In this document: positions 27,290-35,655 of the stretch, piece after piece
Layout: each line of letters starts with the position of its first letter
Numbering within the stretch: position 1 is the stretch's first letter
Origin: Pseudomonas fluorescens
Lineage (GTDB): Bacteria; Pseudomonadota; Gammaproteobacteria; Pseudomonadales; Pseudomonadaceae
Length of the DNA stretch: 64,000 bases
Reading direction: 5' to 3'
Assembly: GCF_003732425.1 (NCBI RefSeq)
Contig: NZ_MOBX01000003.1
Span: 186,001-250,000 of the forward strand
Notes under the pieces: model-generated
What the model was told of the DNA's origin: nothing
The model's input: only the letters and a program-made list of their open reading frames with translations
Databases searched by the model: none
Position numbers and translations under genes: made by a program

Positions 27290-28123
27290 ATGAACACGTT
27301 GAAGTGGGTTCGTGGCGTTAATGGCACCTTGGGCTGGATTGCACCGAAACGGGTGGCGAGCAAAATGCGTCTGGCATTCATGACGCCACGTTCACTGCCT
27401 CTTCGGGATTGGGAGTTGCCACTGCTGGCCAGCTCCGAACGCATCACTTTGCGCTTTGGCCTCTCGGCGCTGCGCTGGGGTCAAGGCCCGACGGTGCTGC
27501 TGATGCACGGGTGGGAAGGGCGGCCAACCCAGTTCGCCGCGCTGATCACTGCACTGGTCGATGCCGGTTATACCGTCGTCGCGCTCGATGGTCCGGCCCA
27601 CGGTCGTTCGCCGGGGCGTGAAGCCAACGTCGTGTTGTTCGCTCGGGCGATGCTCGAAGCCGCTGCCGAGCTGCCGCCACTGCAAGCGGTCATCGGCCAC
27701 TCCATGGGCGGCGCCAGCGCCATGCTCGCCGTGCAACTGGGCTTGCGTACCGAAACCCTCGTCAGTATCGCCGCGCCCGCGCGTATTCTTGGCGTGCTGC
27801 GCGGTTTCGCCCGCTACGTCGGCATGCCGCCCCGGGCCCGTTCCGCTTTCATCCGTCAGGTCGAGCAAGATGTCGGTATGCGCGCTGCCACGCTCGACGT
27901 TGCCCACTATCAACTGGATATGCCCGGCCTGATCGTGCATGCCGAGGACGACAGCTTCGTCTCGGTCAAAGAGTCGCAATTGATCCACGAAGCCTGGTTC
28001 GACAGTCGTCTGTTGCGCCTCGAAGGCGGTGGTCATCAGCGTGTGCTGGCCGACCCTCGGGTGATTGATGGCGTGCTATCACTGCTGGCTGGTCGTAGCC
28101 TTCAGGCGCGCCAATCGGCCTGA
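27290..28123 (+). CDS. Alpha/beta hydrolase
   Basis: This is a 277-residue hydrolase. The oxyanion region is LLMHGWEGRPTQF, the nucleophile elbow is GHSMGGASA, and the acid and base are probably the Asp of HAEDDSFVS and the His of GGGHQRVL. The substrate is unknown; esters or lactones are likely. The ATG at 27290 has GAGGAG upstream; another ATG at 27272 is possible. It probably shares a transcript with the TetR gene. Confidence 0.82.
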   Translation: MNTLKWVRGVNGTLGWIAPKRVASKMRLAFMTPRSLPLRDWELPLLASSERITLRFGLSALRWGQGPTVLLMHGWEGRPTQFAALITALVDAGYTVVALDGPAHGRSPGREANVVLFARAMLEAAAELPPLQAVIGHSMGGASAMLAVQLGLRTETLVSIAAPARILGVLRGFARYVGMPPRARSAFIRQVEQDVGMRAATLDVAHYQLDMPGLIVHAEDDSFVSVKESQLIHEAWFDSRLLRLEGGGHQRVLADPRVIDGVLSLLAGRSLQARQSA

Positions 28124-28168
28124 GCTCCGTTACACTGCCCGGGTTGAATCATTGACCGGGAGTGGGGC

Positions 28169-28618
28169 ATGGGTTGGGATCGGGCAACGCCGTTTACCAT
28201 TGATCTGCAAGTAGGTGCCGAGGACATCGACGGGCTGGGCCACGCGAACAACGCGGTGTACGTGACCTGGCTCGAGCGCTGCGCCTGGCGTCACTCGCAG
28301 CGTCTGGGGCTGGATCTGGTCGAGTATCGGCGACTGGATCGGGCGATGGCGGTTGTGCGTCATGAGATCGATTATCTGGCCGCCGCCTACGAAGGCGACG
28401 AACTGCAGTTGGCGACCTGGATCGTCGACTGGGATCAGCGCCTGAAAATGACCCGGCATTTCCAGCTTAAGCGCCCGAGCGACAACGCCACGCTGTTGCG
28501 CGCGCAAACCACGTTTGTCTGCATTGAGTTGTCGACCGGTAAGCCGAAGCGCATGCCGGCGGAATTCATTGAGGGCTACGGACCGGCGATCCAAATCCCC
28601 GACACCGCTCAAATCTAA
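28169..28618 (+). CDS. Acyl-CoA thioesterase, 4HBT/YbgC family
   Basis: This 149-residue hotdog-fold thioesterase has DIDGLGHANNAVYVTWLE near residue 20, the 4-hydroxybenzoyl-CoA thioesterase signature with the active Asp and the GHxNN turn. It should hydrolyse acyl-CoA esters in the cytoplasm; chain preference is unknown. It starts at an ATG preceded by GGGAGTGGG, 45 bp after the hydrolase stop, so the three genes TetR-hydrolase-thioesterase may form one unit. A REP element follows at once. Confidence 0.85.
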   Translation: MGWDRATPFTIDLQVGAEDIDGLGHANNAVYVTWLERCAWRHSQRLGLDLVEYRRLDRAMAVVRHEIDYLAAAYEGDELQLATWIVDWDQRLKMTRHFQLKRPSDNATLLRAQTTFVCIELSTGKPKRMPAEFIEGYGPAIQIPDTAQI

Positions 28619-28620
28619 AA

Positions 28621-28709
28621 TGTGGGAGCGAGCCTGCTCGCGAAAGCCGTCTGTCAGTTGATATATGCATACCTGACACACCGCTTTCGCGAGCAGGCTC
28701 GCTCCCACA
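28621..28709. repeat. REP inverted repeat with 27-bp perfect arms
   Basis: Arms at 28621-28647 and 28683-28709 are perfect complements; an imperfect CTGTCAG/CTGACAC inversion continues inward. Confidence 0.92.
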
Positions 28710-28776
28710 AGGTTTCTGCGATTTCTTGCGATATCCAGTAAACTGCCGCACGTTTTTCTTCAAGTAGTGTTTTCCC

Positions 28777-29736
28777 ATGCAAATTGCTCTGGCGCCCATG
28801 GAGGGGTTGGTCGACGACATCCTCCGCGACGTGCTGACCCGCGTTGGCGGCATTGACTGGTGCGTGACCGAATTCATTCGGGTCAACGACCAGTTACTCA
28901 CGCCGGCCTATTTCCACAAGTTCGGCCCGGAGCTGCTCAACGGTGCCCGCACGGCCTCCGGTGTGCCATTGCGCGTGCAATTGCTCGGTTCTGACCCTGT
29001 GTGCCTGGCGGAAAACGCTGCGTTGGCCTGCGAGCTCGGTTCTGAGGTGATCGACCTCAACTTCGGCTGCCCGGCCAAGACCGTCAACAAATCCCGTGGC
29101 GGTGCGGTCCTGCTCAAGGAGCCGGAACTGCTCAACCAGATCGTCGAGCATGTCCGGCGCGCTGTGCCTGCACATATTCCCGTGACCGCGAAAATGCGCC
29201 TGGGCTTCGACAGTCCGGACGGTTCGCTGGTCTGCGCCACGGCGTTGGCCGAAGGTGGCGCCGAGCACATCGTGGTTCACGCCCGAACCAAAATGGACGG
29301 CTACAAACCGCCGGCGCATTGGGAGTGGATTCCGCGCGTTCAGGACGTGGTCAAGGTCCCGGTGTTCGCCAACGGCGATATCTGGAGCGTCGAAGACTGG
29401 CGCCGTTGCCGCGAAATCAGTGGCGTAGAAGACATCATGCTCGGTCGCGGCCTGGTCTCGCGCCCGGATCTGGCCAAACAAATCGCTGCCGCCCGCGCTG
29501 GTGAAGAAGTGGTCGAGATGACCTGGGCCGAGCTGATGCCGCTGATTCAGGACTTCTGGCTGCAAGCCAAAGCGCAGATGACTGCACGTCAGTCGCCGGG
29601 CCGTTTGAAGCAATGGCTGGCCATGCTGACGCGCAATTATCCCGAGGCCACCGAGCTGTTTACCGTGCTGCGCCGTGAGACGGAGCCGGATCAAGTCTCG
29701 CGTTTGCTCGGTCTGCCGGTCGCCGAAGCAGCCTGA
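28777..29736 (+). CDS. dusC: tRNA-dihydrouridine(16) synthase
   Basis: This 319-residue FMN-dependent enzyme reduces U16 of tRNA to dihydrouridine. The N-terminal TIM barrel starts [19 protein letters not shown]. The catalytic Cys98 is in [16 protein letters not shown], and FMN contacts include [11 protein letters not shown] and FANGDIWS. The C-terminal helical domain binds tRNA. The MEG-V-D-x-x-x-R start, where DusA and DusB differ, favours DusC. It is monocistronic by spacing. Confidence 0.92.
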   Translation: MQIALAPMEGLVDDILRDVLTRVGGIDWCVTEFIRVNDQLLTPAYFHKFGPELLNGARTASGVPLRVQLLGSDPVCLAENAALACELGSEVIDLNFGCPAKTVNKSRGGAVLLKEPELLNQIVEHVRRAVPAHIPVTAKMRLGFDSPDGSLVCATALAEGGAEHIVVHARTKMDGYKPPAHWEWIPRVQDVVKVPVFANGDIWSVEDWRRCREISGVEDIMLGRGLVSRPDLAKQIAAARAGEEVVEMTWAELMPLIQDFWLQAKAQMTARQSPGRLKQWLAMLTRNYPEATELFTVLRRETEPDQVSRLLGLPVAEAA

Positions 29737-29756
29737 AAAAAATCTGCAAATAAGCG

Positions 29757-29784
29757 CTTGAAATCATTTCAGCGGTCCCTATCT
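29757..29784 (+). promoter_or_regulatory. Sigma-32 heat-shock promoter of the Hsp20 gene
   Basis: CTTGAAA (29757-29763) matches the sigma-32 -35 exactly. CCCTATCT (29777-29784) matches seven of eight positions of the CCCCATNT -10, after a 13-bp spacer. Confidence 0.8.
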
Positions 29785-29789
29785 AAGGG

Positions 29790-29857
29790 TTACGCGATGC
29801 CGAATTCGGGTCGCGGAGACAAAAAAACTTGCTGATTTGTTTTCAGGAGATTTGAAC
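29790..29857 (+). ncRNA. ROSE-type RNA thermometer in the Hsp20 leader
   Basis: The leader can fold into CGCGATGCCGAA/TTCGGGTCGCG (29793-29815) and then UUGCUGA/UCAGGAG (29829-29835 with 29843-29849). The second helix occludes the Shine-Dalgarno AGGAG and holds the G opposite G mismatch that marks ROSE elements. It would melt on heat and free the ribosome site. ROSE-like thermometers are known before ibpA genes of Pseudomonas. Confidence 0.75.
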
Positions 29858-29858
29858 C

Positions 29859-30305
29859 ATGAGTACTGCATTTTCCCTCGCACCACTGTTCCGTTCCTCG
29901 GTGGGTTTCGACCGTTTCAACGACCTGTTCGAAACCGCCCTGCGCAACGAGCCAGGCAGCACCTATCCACCTTACAACGTGGAAAAACACGGTGATGACC
30001 AATACCGCATCGTCGTAGCGGCAGCCGGTTTCCAGGAAGAAGACCTGGAACTGCAAGTCGAGAAAGGTGTGCTGACCATCAGTGGTGGCAAGCGTGATGC
30101 CAACGAAGGCGTGACCTTCCTGCATCAGGGCATTGCCCAGCGTGCTTTCAAGCTGTCCTTCCGCCTGGCCGATCACATCGAGATCAAGGCGGCGGATCTG
30201 AGCAACGGTCTGCTGAGCATCGACCTGCTGCGCGTGATCCCGGAAGAGGCGAAAGCCAAACGCATCCCGATCAACGGGACGCAGAAGCCGGCGTTGCAGC
30301 ACTGA
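29859..30305 (+). CDS. ibpA: Small heat-shock protein, Hsp20/IbpA family
   Basis: This 148-residue holdase has an alpha-crystallin domain at about residues 35-125 (YPPYNVEKHGDDQYRIVVAA, then LELQVEKGVLTISG and AFKLSFRLADHIEIK). The N-terminus (MSTAFSLAPLFRSSVGFDRF) is like IbpA. It binds unfolding proteins and passes them to DnaK/ClpB. The acidic/Leu region ends in IPINGTQKPALQH. It has both a sigma-32 promoter and a thermometer leader, so it is controlled at two levels. A terminator follows. Hsp70-type genes lie just downstream. Confidence 0.92.
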   Translation: MSTAFSLAPLFRSSVGFDRFNDLFETALRNEPGSTYPPYNVEKHGDDQYRIVVAAAGFQEEDLELQVEKGVLTISGGKRDANEGVTFLHQGIAQRAFKLSFRLADHIEIKAADLSNGLLSIDLLRVIPEEAKAKRIPINGTQKPALQH

Positions 30306-30355
30306 GTCATGTGCCGCAACACAATCGTCTGAACGGATGATGAGCCGCTGAATGA

Positions 30356-30384
30356 AGGCCCCGATACGTCGGGGCCTTTTTTGT
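30356..30384 (+). terminator. Terminator of the Hsp20 gene
   Basis: GGCCCCGA-TACG-TCGGGGCC perfect stem followed by six Ts. Confidence 0.92.
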
Positions 30385-30492
30385 GCCTGCAAGAAAAACG
30401 CTGTTCGACTTTGCCGCTGGCGGCGGTTTCTCTACAATCCGCCGCAGTTTTGCCGACCCCATTCCTCACCGGTCGGCCTGGAGCCTTTTTTC

Positions 30493-31188
30493 ATGGACGA
30501 TATTCAACAGCGCTGGCTGTGTGCCTTGTCTGCGCCAATGGCGGCGATCAATACCGGGGCCAGCTACGACGATCCCGCGTTCTGCGACGATCACTACATC
30601 GATCTGCAAGACAGCTGGGGTATCGATGACCGTGGGCAGTTGTTCGACATGCTCGAACGGATGACTGACGACGGCCATGCCAAACACCTCAGCGCGGCCT
30701 ATCTGACCTGGCAGCGTTGTCTGCCGAGTGAATGGCAAGCCTTGCTGGAAAATCTGCCGGCCCGTGAGCGCATCCTGCATGAGTTTGCCAGCCGCACCTT
30801 CGGCAGTTGCGGGCCGGGCGGGATATTGTCCTGGGACTACGGCCGCATGGGCTTTCTCTTGCGTTGCGCGGTGCGCAATCAGTGGATTGACCTGGATGAG
30901 AGCAACTGGCTCCACAGTCGTTTGGCCCTCAGAGCGCAGTTTCACTACGGTAGCTGGATGGCTTACTTCGATGGCTTTGTCGTGGGCAGAACCTTTTGGT
31001 CGTGCCTGAGCGCAAGTGACCATGAGCTGGCGCGCGAGCTGGATCGGCAAGGGGCCAGTGCCCTCAACGTGCGGATTGCCCGCGGGCTTGCCGAGAATAT
31101 TCCTCGGTTTCTGGCTGATTTGCCATGGCACCTGGAAATTGATCCGCCGCCACGTCCGGAATCGCTCAAGGAGTTCGACTGGTCATGA
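30493..31188 (+). CDS. DUF1266 protein (YbeU-like)
   Basis: This is a 231-residue protein without signal or membrane helix. The DUF1266 signature is GGILSWDYGRMGFLLRCAV, with further aromatic/charged blocks such as FHYGSWMAYFDGFVVGRTFW. Its biochemical role is unknown. In E. coli, DUF1266 genes (ybeU, ybeR) sit beside the J-like genes djlB/djlC and hscC. Here the same three types lie together, which suggests a role with that specialised chaperone. Its ATGA stop/start overlap with the next gene indicates translational coupling. The ATG at 30493 was chosen from the family-like N-terminus MDDIQQRWLCALSAPMAAIN. Confidence 0.8.
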   Translation: MDDIQQRWLCALSAPMAAINTGASYDDPAFCDDHYIDLQDSWGIDDRGQLFDMLERMTDDGHAKHLSAAYLTWQRCLPSEWQALLENLPARERILHEFASRTFGSCGPGGILSWDYGRMGFLLRCAVRNQWIDLDESNWLHSRLALRAQFHYGSWMAYFDGFVVGRTFWSCLSASDHELARELDRQGASALNVRIARGLAENIPRFLADLPWHLEIDPPPRPESLKEFDWS

Positions 31189-33881
31189 GTTGCTGGATCC
31201 GCTTGGGCATCGAGCCTACCACCGACGAAAACCTGATTCGCAATGCCTACCGCGCACGCTTGCCGGCGCATCACCCGGAGACCGACCCGCAAGGCTTCCA
31301 GGCGTTGCGCATGGCCTACGAAAACGCCCTGCGTCTGGCGCGTGAGGAAGAGGAAGAAGAGCCCGAACAAACGCTCGAAGCCTCAGAACACAAGGTCGTT
31401 GAAGTCCCTCAGGCGTTCGTGGATTTCTGCGAGTTGCTGGATGATCCCGCTCGCCGCTTCAATTTTGCCGCGTGGCGGGCATTTGTCCGGGGCCTGGATG
31501 AGCTGCCGCTGGAGGTGCTCGATGACCTCAGCTGGGGGCTGTACCACCGGCTCGCTGACGCCGGTCCGTTGTCGTACCGCTGTGCGAATCTGTTGGCAAA
31601 ACGCATGGCGTGGGATCAACAGCTGCTGGATCTGGAGTACGACGACGCCCGTCAGGTGGAATTCTTTCTCCAGCGAATCGAAACGGCTGACCCGTTCGAT
31701 ACGGATCTGATGAGCACATGGTCAGAGGCTGCACAGACCGAATCGCTGTGGTACGCCCGTAGTCTCGATTTCATCTTCGCGCAGCGTCCGCTTCATGAGT
31801 TCGCCGACTTTGCCGGTCGACACACGTGCTTGCCGTTGCCGGATGATGCCGCGTTCCTCAAGCGGCTGTTGGTGCAGTTCACTCAGGCAGGCATCGGCGT
31901 GCCGATATTTTTGCAGTGCTGCGTCGAGCAGCAGCTTGCAGCACCGGATGATGTGGACTGGCTTTACCTGTTGGCGTGTCAGAGCAGTCTGCTGGGCCAG
32001 GATGATCAGGCATTGCCTTGCTGGATCCGGCTGTGGAACGAACATCGTCATCCAATGGCGGAAAGTCGCCTGCTGGAAATGTGTGCCAAGCGACAGCCGA
32101 CTTTTCTGCCTCTGCTGATTCAGGCATTCGATCGCCTGGAGGACTGCTCTGACTGGTCGGAGGATCTCGGCGATGACGGCCAGGTGTATGGCAGCCCGTC
32201 ACAACATCCCGAGACGCTGAACCGTTGGCTGGGTGTCGGAAGATTAGCGCTTGATAGCCTCGCGCAAAGTTTTGTCGATTGGCGCATGAGCGGTGATGAA
32301 CTGCCATTGATCGCGCAATTGCTGGGCGAAAATGCCGACAGCCGATTGCTGCATCTGTACCGGCACGCCTGGGCACTGCACCGGGGTGATTCGGCTTTGC
32401 TGCAGCAGATTCTGGATGCACCGCTGCCGATCGATGCCCTCGAAAACCTGGTGATGAGCGGATTCAAATATCAGGCTGAGCAACACTTGCGTTGGTTGAG
32501 CGGGGCACCGATTGCACTGGCCATGCGCGTTTTCAGTGACGCAGATTCAAGCTCGCGGCCATTGCCGCAGGTGCTGACGAGAGGCGAGCCGCACAAAGTC
32601 TGTCGGCTATGGTTGCGCCGCTTGCGGCCCTACAACGAAGCTGCGCTGGAGCGAATCGCCGAAGTCTTCAAGCTGGGGGCGGTCAAAGACGACTGTGACT
32701 TGTCCGAACTCGACTTGATGCTCCAGTTGAGCCGTCGCGGGATTCAGTTGCCTCCGGTCGGGCTGGGCGAGGCGACGTGGGAGTGGCACGCGCAGACCTT
32801 GTTTTTACTGGCATTGCTGGAACAACCCGAACGCTGGTTGCACATGATTGATGCGCAGTGCCTGGAGCGTCTGGCATTCAATCCGGCCCATCCTTTGAGT
32901 CGCCTGCAGCCTCTGTTGCGGCGCTTGCAGCGTGAACAAGGGCATTGCGACGGTTTGCTGGGATGGCTGCAAGGCCATGATCCGGTGCACGGTTTGTTGG
33001 TGCAGCAATTGTTCAGCGTTCAGCAGGCACTCGACAGCGCGCGATTACCTGCCAATACCCTGCTTTACACTTGTCTCGAAAGCGATCGTGCTGCGTGCGG
33101 CGACGATTTGCTGGGGTTGATGATGTTCTGGGGCGTGCTTTATCACGACCCGAGCCTGAGTGCCGAGCAGCATCGTGCATTGCTGCAGTCGATCGCGGCG
33201 ATCAGTTGTGAAGACGATTGGTTCGAAGGCTTTCGCGACGGCTTGATCAAGGGCGAACCGGTGTGGCCGCCGCGTAAAGTGCTGACGGATTTTGGTGTCG
33301 ACAAACTGCTGGCGTATGAAGCGCTGGATGCACTCAAGGGCTTGATTCGCTATGGCGCTGCCGGGGTGCCGAAAACGCGCGTCCTGCGCCAACTGCAACA
33401 GGGCAAGGACGATGTGCAGAACAGCGTCGGGTTGCGCCTGGCCCTTTGCGCGATATTGTCCTGGTCGGAACGATTACTGCTGGCGAAAAGCGATGTTCAG
33501 CCAGTACCGGCGAGAGCGATCTGGCGTCTGGGATCGCGGTTGGGGCGCAAGGCTTTTATCGCTCAGGTCTTGGCCTGCGTGGTGATTGCGCCGGTGGCCG
33601 GGCTGATCAGCGGTACCACGGGTGCTGGCATTCTTATCCTGTTGCTTGGTGTTTTGCTGCTGCTCGGCGCGATTTTACGTCGCCTGCACGACATGGGCCG
33701 GGGCATCCCGACATTGTTGATATTCATGGCGCTGACGCCGATGTTGCCATTCCTGCCGTTGCTGCTATTCGGTTTCCCCGGTGACAAGCTGCCCAACCGC
33801 TATGGCGTGCCGCCGGACAGCGGTGAATCCGAGATGCTGTCCGGCGGCCTGCAGGCTGCTTTGCGGCGGCTCAACGGCTAG
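31185..33881 (+). CDS. J-domain-like co-chaperone with C-terminal DUF805 membrane domain
   Basis: This is an 898-residue protein. Residues 1-55 form a divergent J domain (CWIRLGIEPTTDENLIRNAY, then HHPETDPQGFQALRMAYENA) in which the essential HPD reads HPE. A long acidic and helical middle (about 60-780) shows no recognised domain, though Leu/Trp-rich helices look repeat-like. About residues 790-890 match DUF805, with three or four membrane helices (LACVVIAPVAGLISG, ILILLLGVLLLLGAILRRLH). It may recruit the neighbouring HscC to the membrane. It resembles E. coli DjlB/DjlC in the J region but is about twice as long. It starts inside the DUF1266 stop (ATGA), and its TAG stop shares the bases CTAG with the hscC stop. 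Confidence 0.78.
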   Translation: MSCWIRLGIEPTTDENLIRNAYRARLPAHHPETDPQGFQALRMAYENALRLAREEEEEEPEQTLEASEHKVVEVPQAFVDFCELLDDPARRFNFAAWRAFVRGLDELPLEVLDDLSWGLYHRLADAGPLSYRCANLLAKRMAWDQQLLDLEYDDARQVEFFLQRIETADPFDTDLMSTWSEAAQTESLWYARSLDFIFAQRPLHEFADFAGRHTCLPLPDDAAFLKRLLVQFTQAGIGVPIFLQCCVEQQLAAPDDVDWLYLLACQSSLLGQDDQALPCWIRLWNEHRHPMAESRLLEMCAKRQPTFLPLLIQAFDRLEDCSDWSEDLGDDGQVYGSPSQHPETLNRWLGVGRLALDSLAQSFVDWRMSGDELPLIAQLLGENADSRLLHLYRHAWALHRGDSALLQQILDAPLPIDALENLVMSGFKYQAEQHLRWLSGAPIALAMRVFSDADSSSRPLPQVLTRGEPHKVCRLWLRRLRPYNEAALERIAEVFKLGAVKDDCDLSELDLMLQLSRRGIQLPPVGLGEATWEWHAQTLFLLALLEQPERWLHMIDAQCLERLAFNPAHPLSRLQPLLRRLQREQGHCDGLLGWLQGHDPVHGLLVQQLFSVQQALDSARLPANTLLYTCLESDRAACGDDLLGLMMFWGVLYHDPSLSAEQHRALLQSIAAISCEDDWFEGFRDGLIKGEPVWPPRKVLTDFGVDKLLAYEALDALKGLIRYGAAGVPKTRVLRQLQQGKDDVQNSVGLRLALCAILSWSERLLLAKSDVQPVPARAIWRLGSRLGRKAFIAQVLACVVIAPVAGLISGTTGAGILILLLGVLLLLGAILRRLHDMGRGIPTLLIFMALTPMLPFLPLLLFGFPGDKLPNRYGVPPDSGESEMLSGGLQAALRRLNG

Positions 33882-35569
33882 AGGCGCATTTGATCCAGCG
33901 CCTTGTTCAGCTCTGCGCGATGGCTGGCGATCGCCGAGGGTTGCTGGCCGCCGAGCACGAGGGTGAAGCTGTGCAACCATTCGGCAATCTGCTCGCGTTG
34001 CGTGCCGAGGCTTTGCATCCATGCCCGCTCCAGTCGGGCCAGCAGCGTGCGGTTGGGCAGTGCATCGCGTGGATGGACTTTCAGCGTCGACAGCCGGTTA
34101 TGGCTGTCTCGGCGTGCTTGCTCATCCAGGCCAGTGGGGCTGCGGTCGATGCTGTGACTGTGGCGGTCGCCGGTTTCGAGCAGGGTGACGTCAACCTCGA
34201 GCAAACCGTTGATGTCATAACTGAAGCGCACATCCAGCGCCTGAGTGTGCGCAGTGGGCGTCAAGGTGACATCGAAAGCGTCAATGAGAATGTTGTCGCA
34301 CACCCACGGCCGCTCGCCCTGATAGACAGCAATGCGCAGCAGGGCTTGCTGAGGATGGGTCGTGTAATAACGTTCCACCCGTGACGTCGGAATGATGGTG
34401 TTACGTTCGATGATCGGTGAGAAAGCGCCTTTGATGTCTTCGCCACGCATGGTCGCAATCCCCAGCGTATACGGACAGACATCCGTCAGGATCAACTCTT
34501 CCACCGCCCCGTCACGCGCCTTGCACGCCGCTTGTGTCGCCGCCCCCAGCGCAACAATGGTATCCGGATCAAGATGCCGGTAAGGCAGGCGCCCGAACAG
34601 CGTCGCGACCATTTGCTGCACCGCCGGCATGCGCGTGGCGCCGCCGACCAGCACCAGGCTGTCGAGGTCGCGCGGCTTGAGGCGGGCATCGCGCAGGGCT
34701 TGCTCGATCGGCGCGCGCAAACGGGCCAGTAGCGGCTCCCAGATTTTTACCGCAGCGGCCTCGTCCAGCGACCATTCGAACGTCTTGTCGCCATGGCGCC
34801 AGCTCAGTGGCTGCACACCTTCAGCGAGTTTGCATTTCAGTTGCTCCAGGGCGTCGCCGAGGCTGGCCATGCTTTGCGCATCGACCATGGCCGGGGTCAG
34901 CTGCCAGTGTTTCAGGCAGGCCTGCAACAACGCGGCCGTGAAGTCTTCGCCGCCGAGAAAGTTGTCACCGGTGGAGGCGTGCACTTCGATCAGTGGCAAA
35001 GCGTATTCCAGCACCGTGACATCAAACGTGCCGCCGCCCAGATCGAAGATCAGCGTGCGTTCGAATTTCTGCTCGTGCAGCCCGTAAGCCATGGCTGCGG
35101 CGGTCGGTTCGTTGATCAGGCGCGTCACCGAGAGCCCGGCCAGTTCGGCGGCAAACAGCGTGCGCTTGCGTTGCTCGTCGCTGAAGTATGCCGGGACGGA
35201 AATCACCGCTTCCGAAACGGCGTGACCGAGAAAGGCTTCGGCGTCCTGCTTGAGTGAACCGAGCACCAGCGCCGACAACTCTTCCGGACTGAACTGACGA
35301 GCACCGAGCTGGGCCTGTTTATCGCTGCCCATGAAGCGCTTGAATGCTGCGGCGGTGCGATCCGGGTGGGTAGTCAGGCGAGCGCGGGCGGCTTTGCCGA
35401 CCAGAATCGTGTCGTCTTCATCGAGGCTGACCACCGAGGGCGTCAGCACATCGCCCAGAGCGTTGGGAATCAAGCGGGCCTGACCGTCCTGCCAGACGGC
35501 GATCAGGCTGTTGGTGGTGCCAAGGTCGATGCCCAGCAGAGCCGGGCGGGGGAGGGTTGCATCCTGCAT
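33878..35569 (-). CDS. hscC: Hsp70-family chaperone HscC
   Basis: This is a 563-residue Hsp70 of the short HscC type. ATPase motifs are GIDLGTTNSLIAVW (phosphate 1), LIFDLGGGTFDVTVL (phosphate 2), INEPTAAAMAYGL and LVGGATRMPAV (adenosine). The substrate-binding domain (about 375-563) is shorter than that of DnaK and lacks the long EEVD-like tail. In E. coli, HscC works with the J-like protein DjlC and affects sigma-70 activity (recalled). Here it is convergent with the J-domain gene, with overlapping stops, rather than in one operon with it. The start MQDATLPRPALLGIDLGTT is the first ATG. Confidence 0.93.
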   Translation of the reverse strand: MQDATLPRPALLGIDLGTTNSLIAVWQDGQARLIPNALGDVLTPSVVSLDEDDTILVGKAARARLTTHPDRTAAAFKRFMGSDKQAQLGARQFSPEELSALVLGSLKQDAEAFLGHAVSEAVISVPAYFSDEQRKRTLFAAELAGLSVTRLINEPTAAAMAYGLHEQKFERTLIFDLGGGTFDVTVLEYALPLIEVHASTGDNFLGGEDFTAALLQACLKHWQLTPAMVDAQSMASLGDALEQLKCKLAEGVQPLSWRHGDKTFEWSLDEAAAVKIWEPLLARLRAPIEQALRDARLKPRDLDSLVLVGGATRMPAVQQMVATLFGRLPYRHLDPDTIVALGAATQAACKARDGAVEELILTDVCPYTLGIATMRGEDIKGAFSPIIERNTIIPTSRVERYYTTHPQQALLRIAVYQGERPWVCDNILIDAFDVTLTPTAHTQALDVRFSYDINGLLEVDVTLLETGDRHSHSIDRSPTGLDEQARRDSHNRLSTLKVHPRDALPNRTLLARLERAWMQSLGTQREQIAEWLHSFTLVLGGQQPSAIASHRAELNKALDQMRL

Positions 35570-35655
35570 GACAGATCTCGAAACGGCGCAAAAAACGCGA
35601 CCCTACAGGTTGGCGCAAATCGTGGCAATTGCGCTTCTGTTGCAACGTGCACCGG

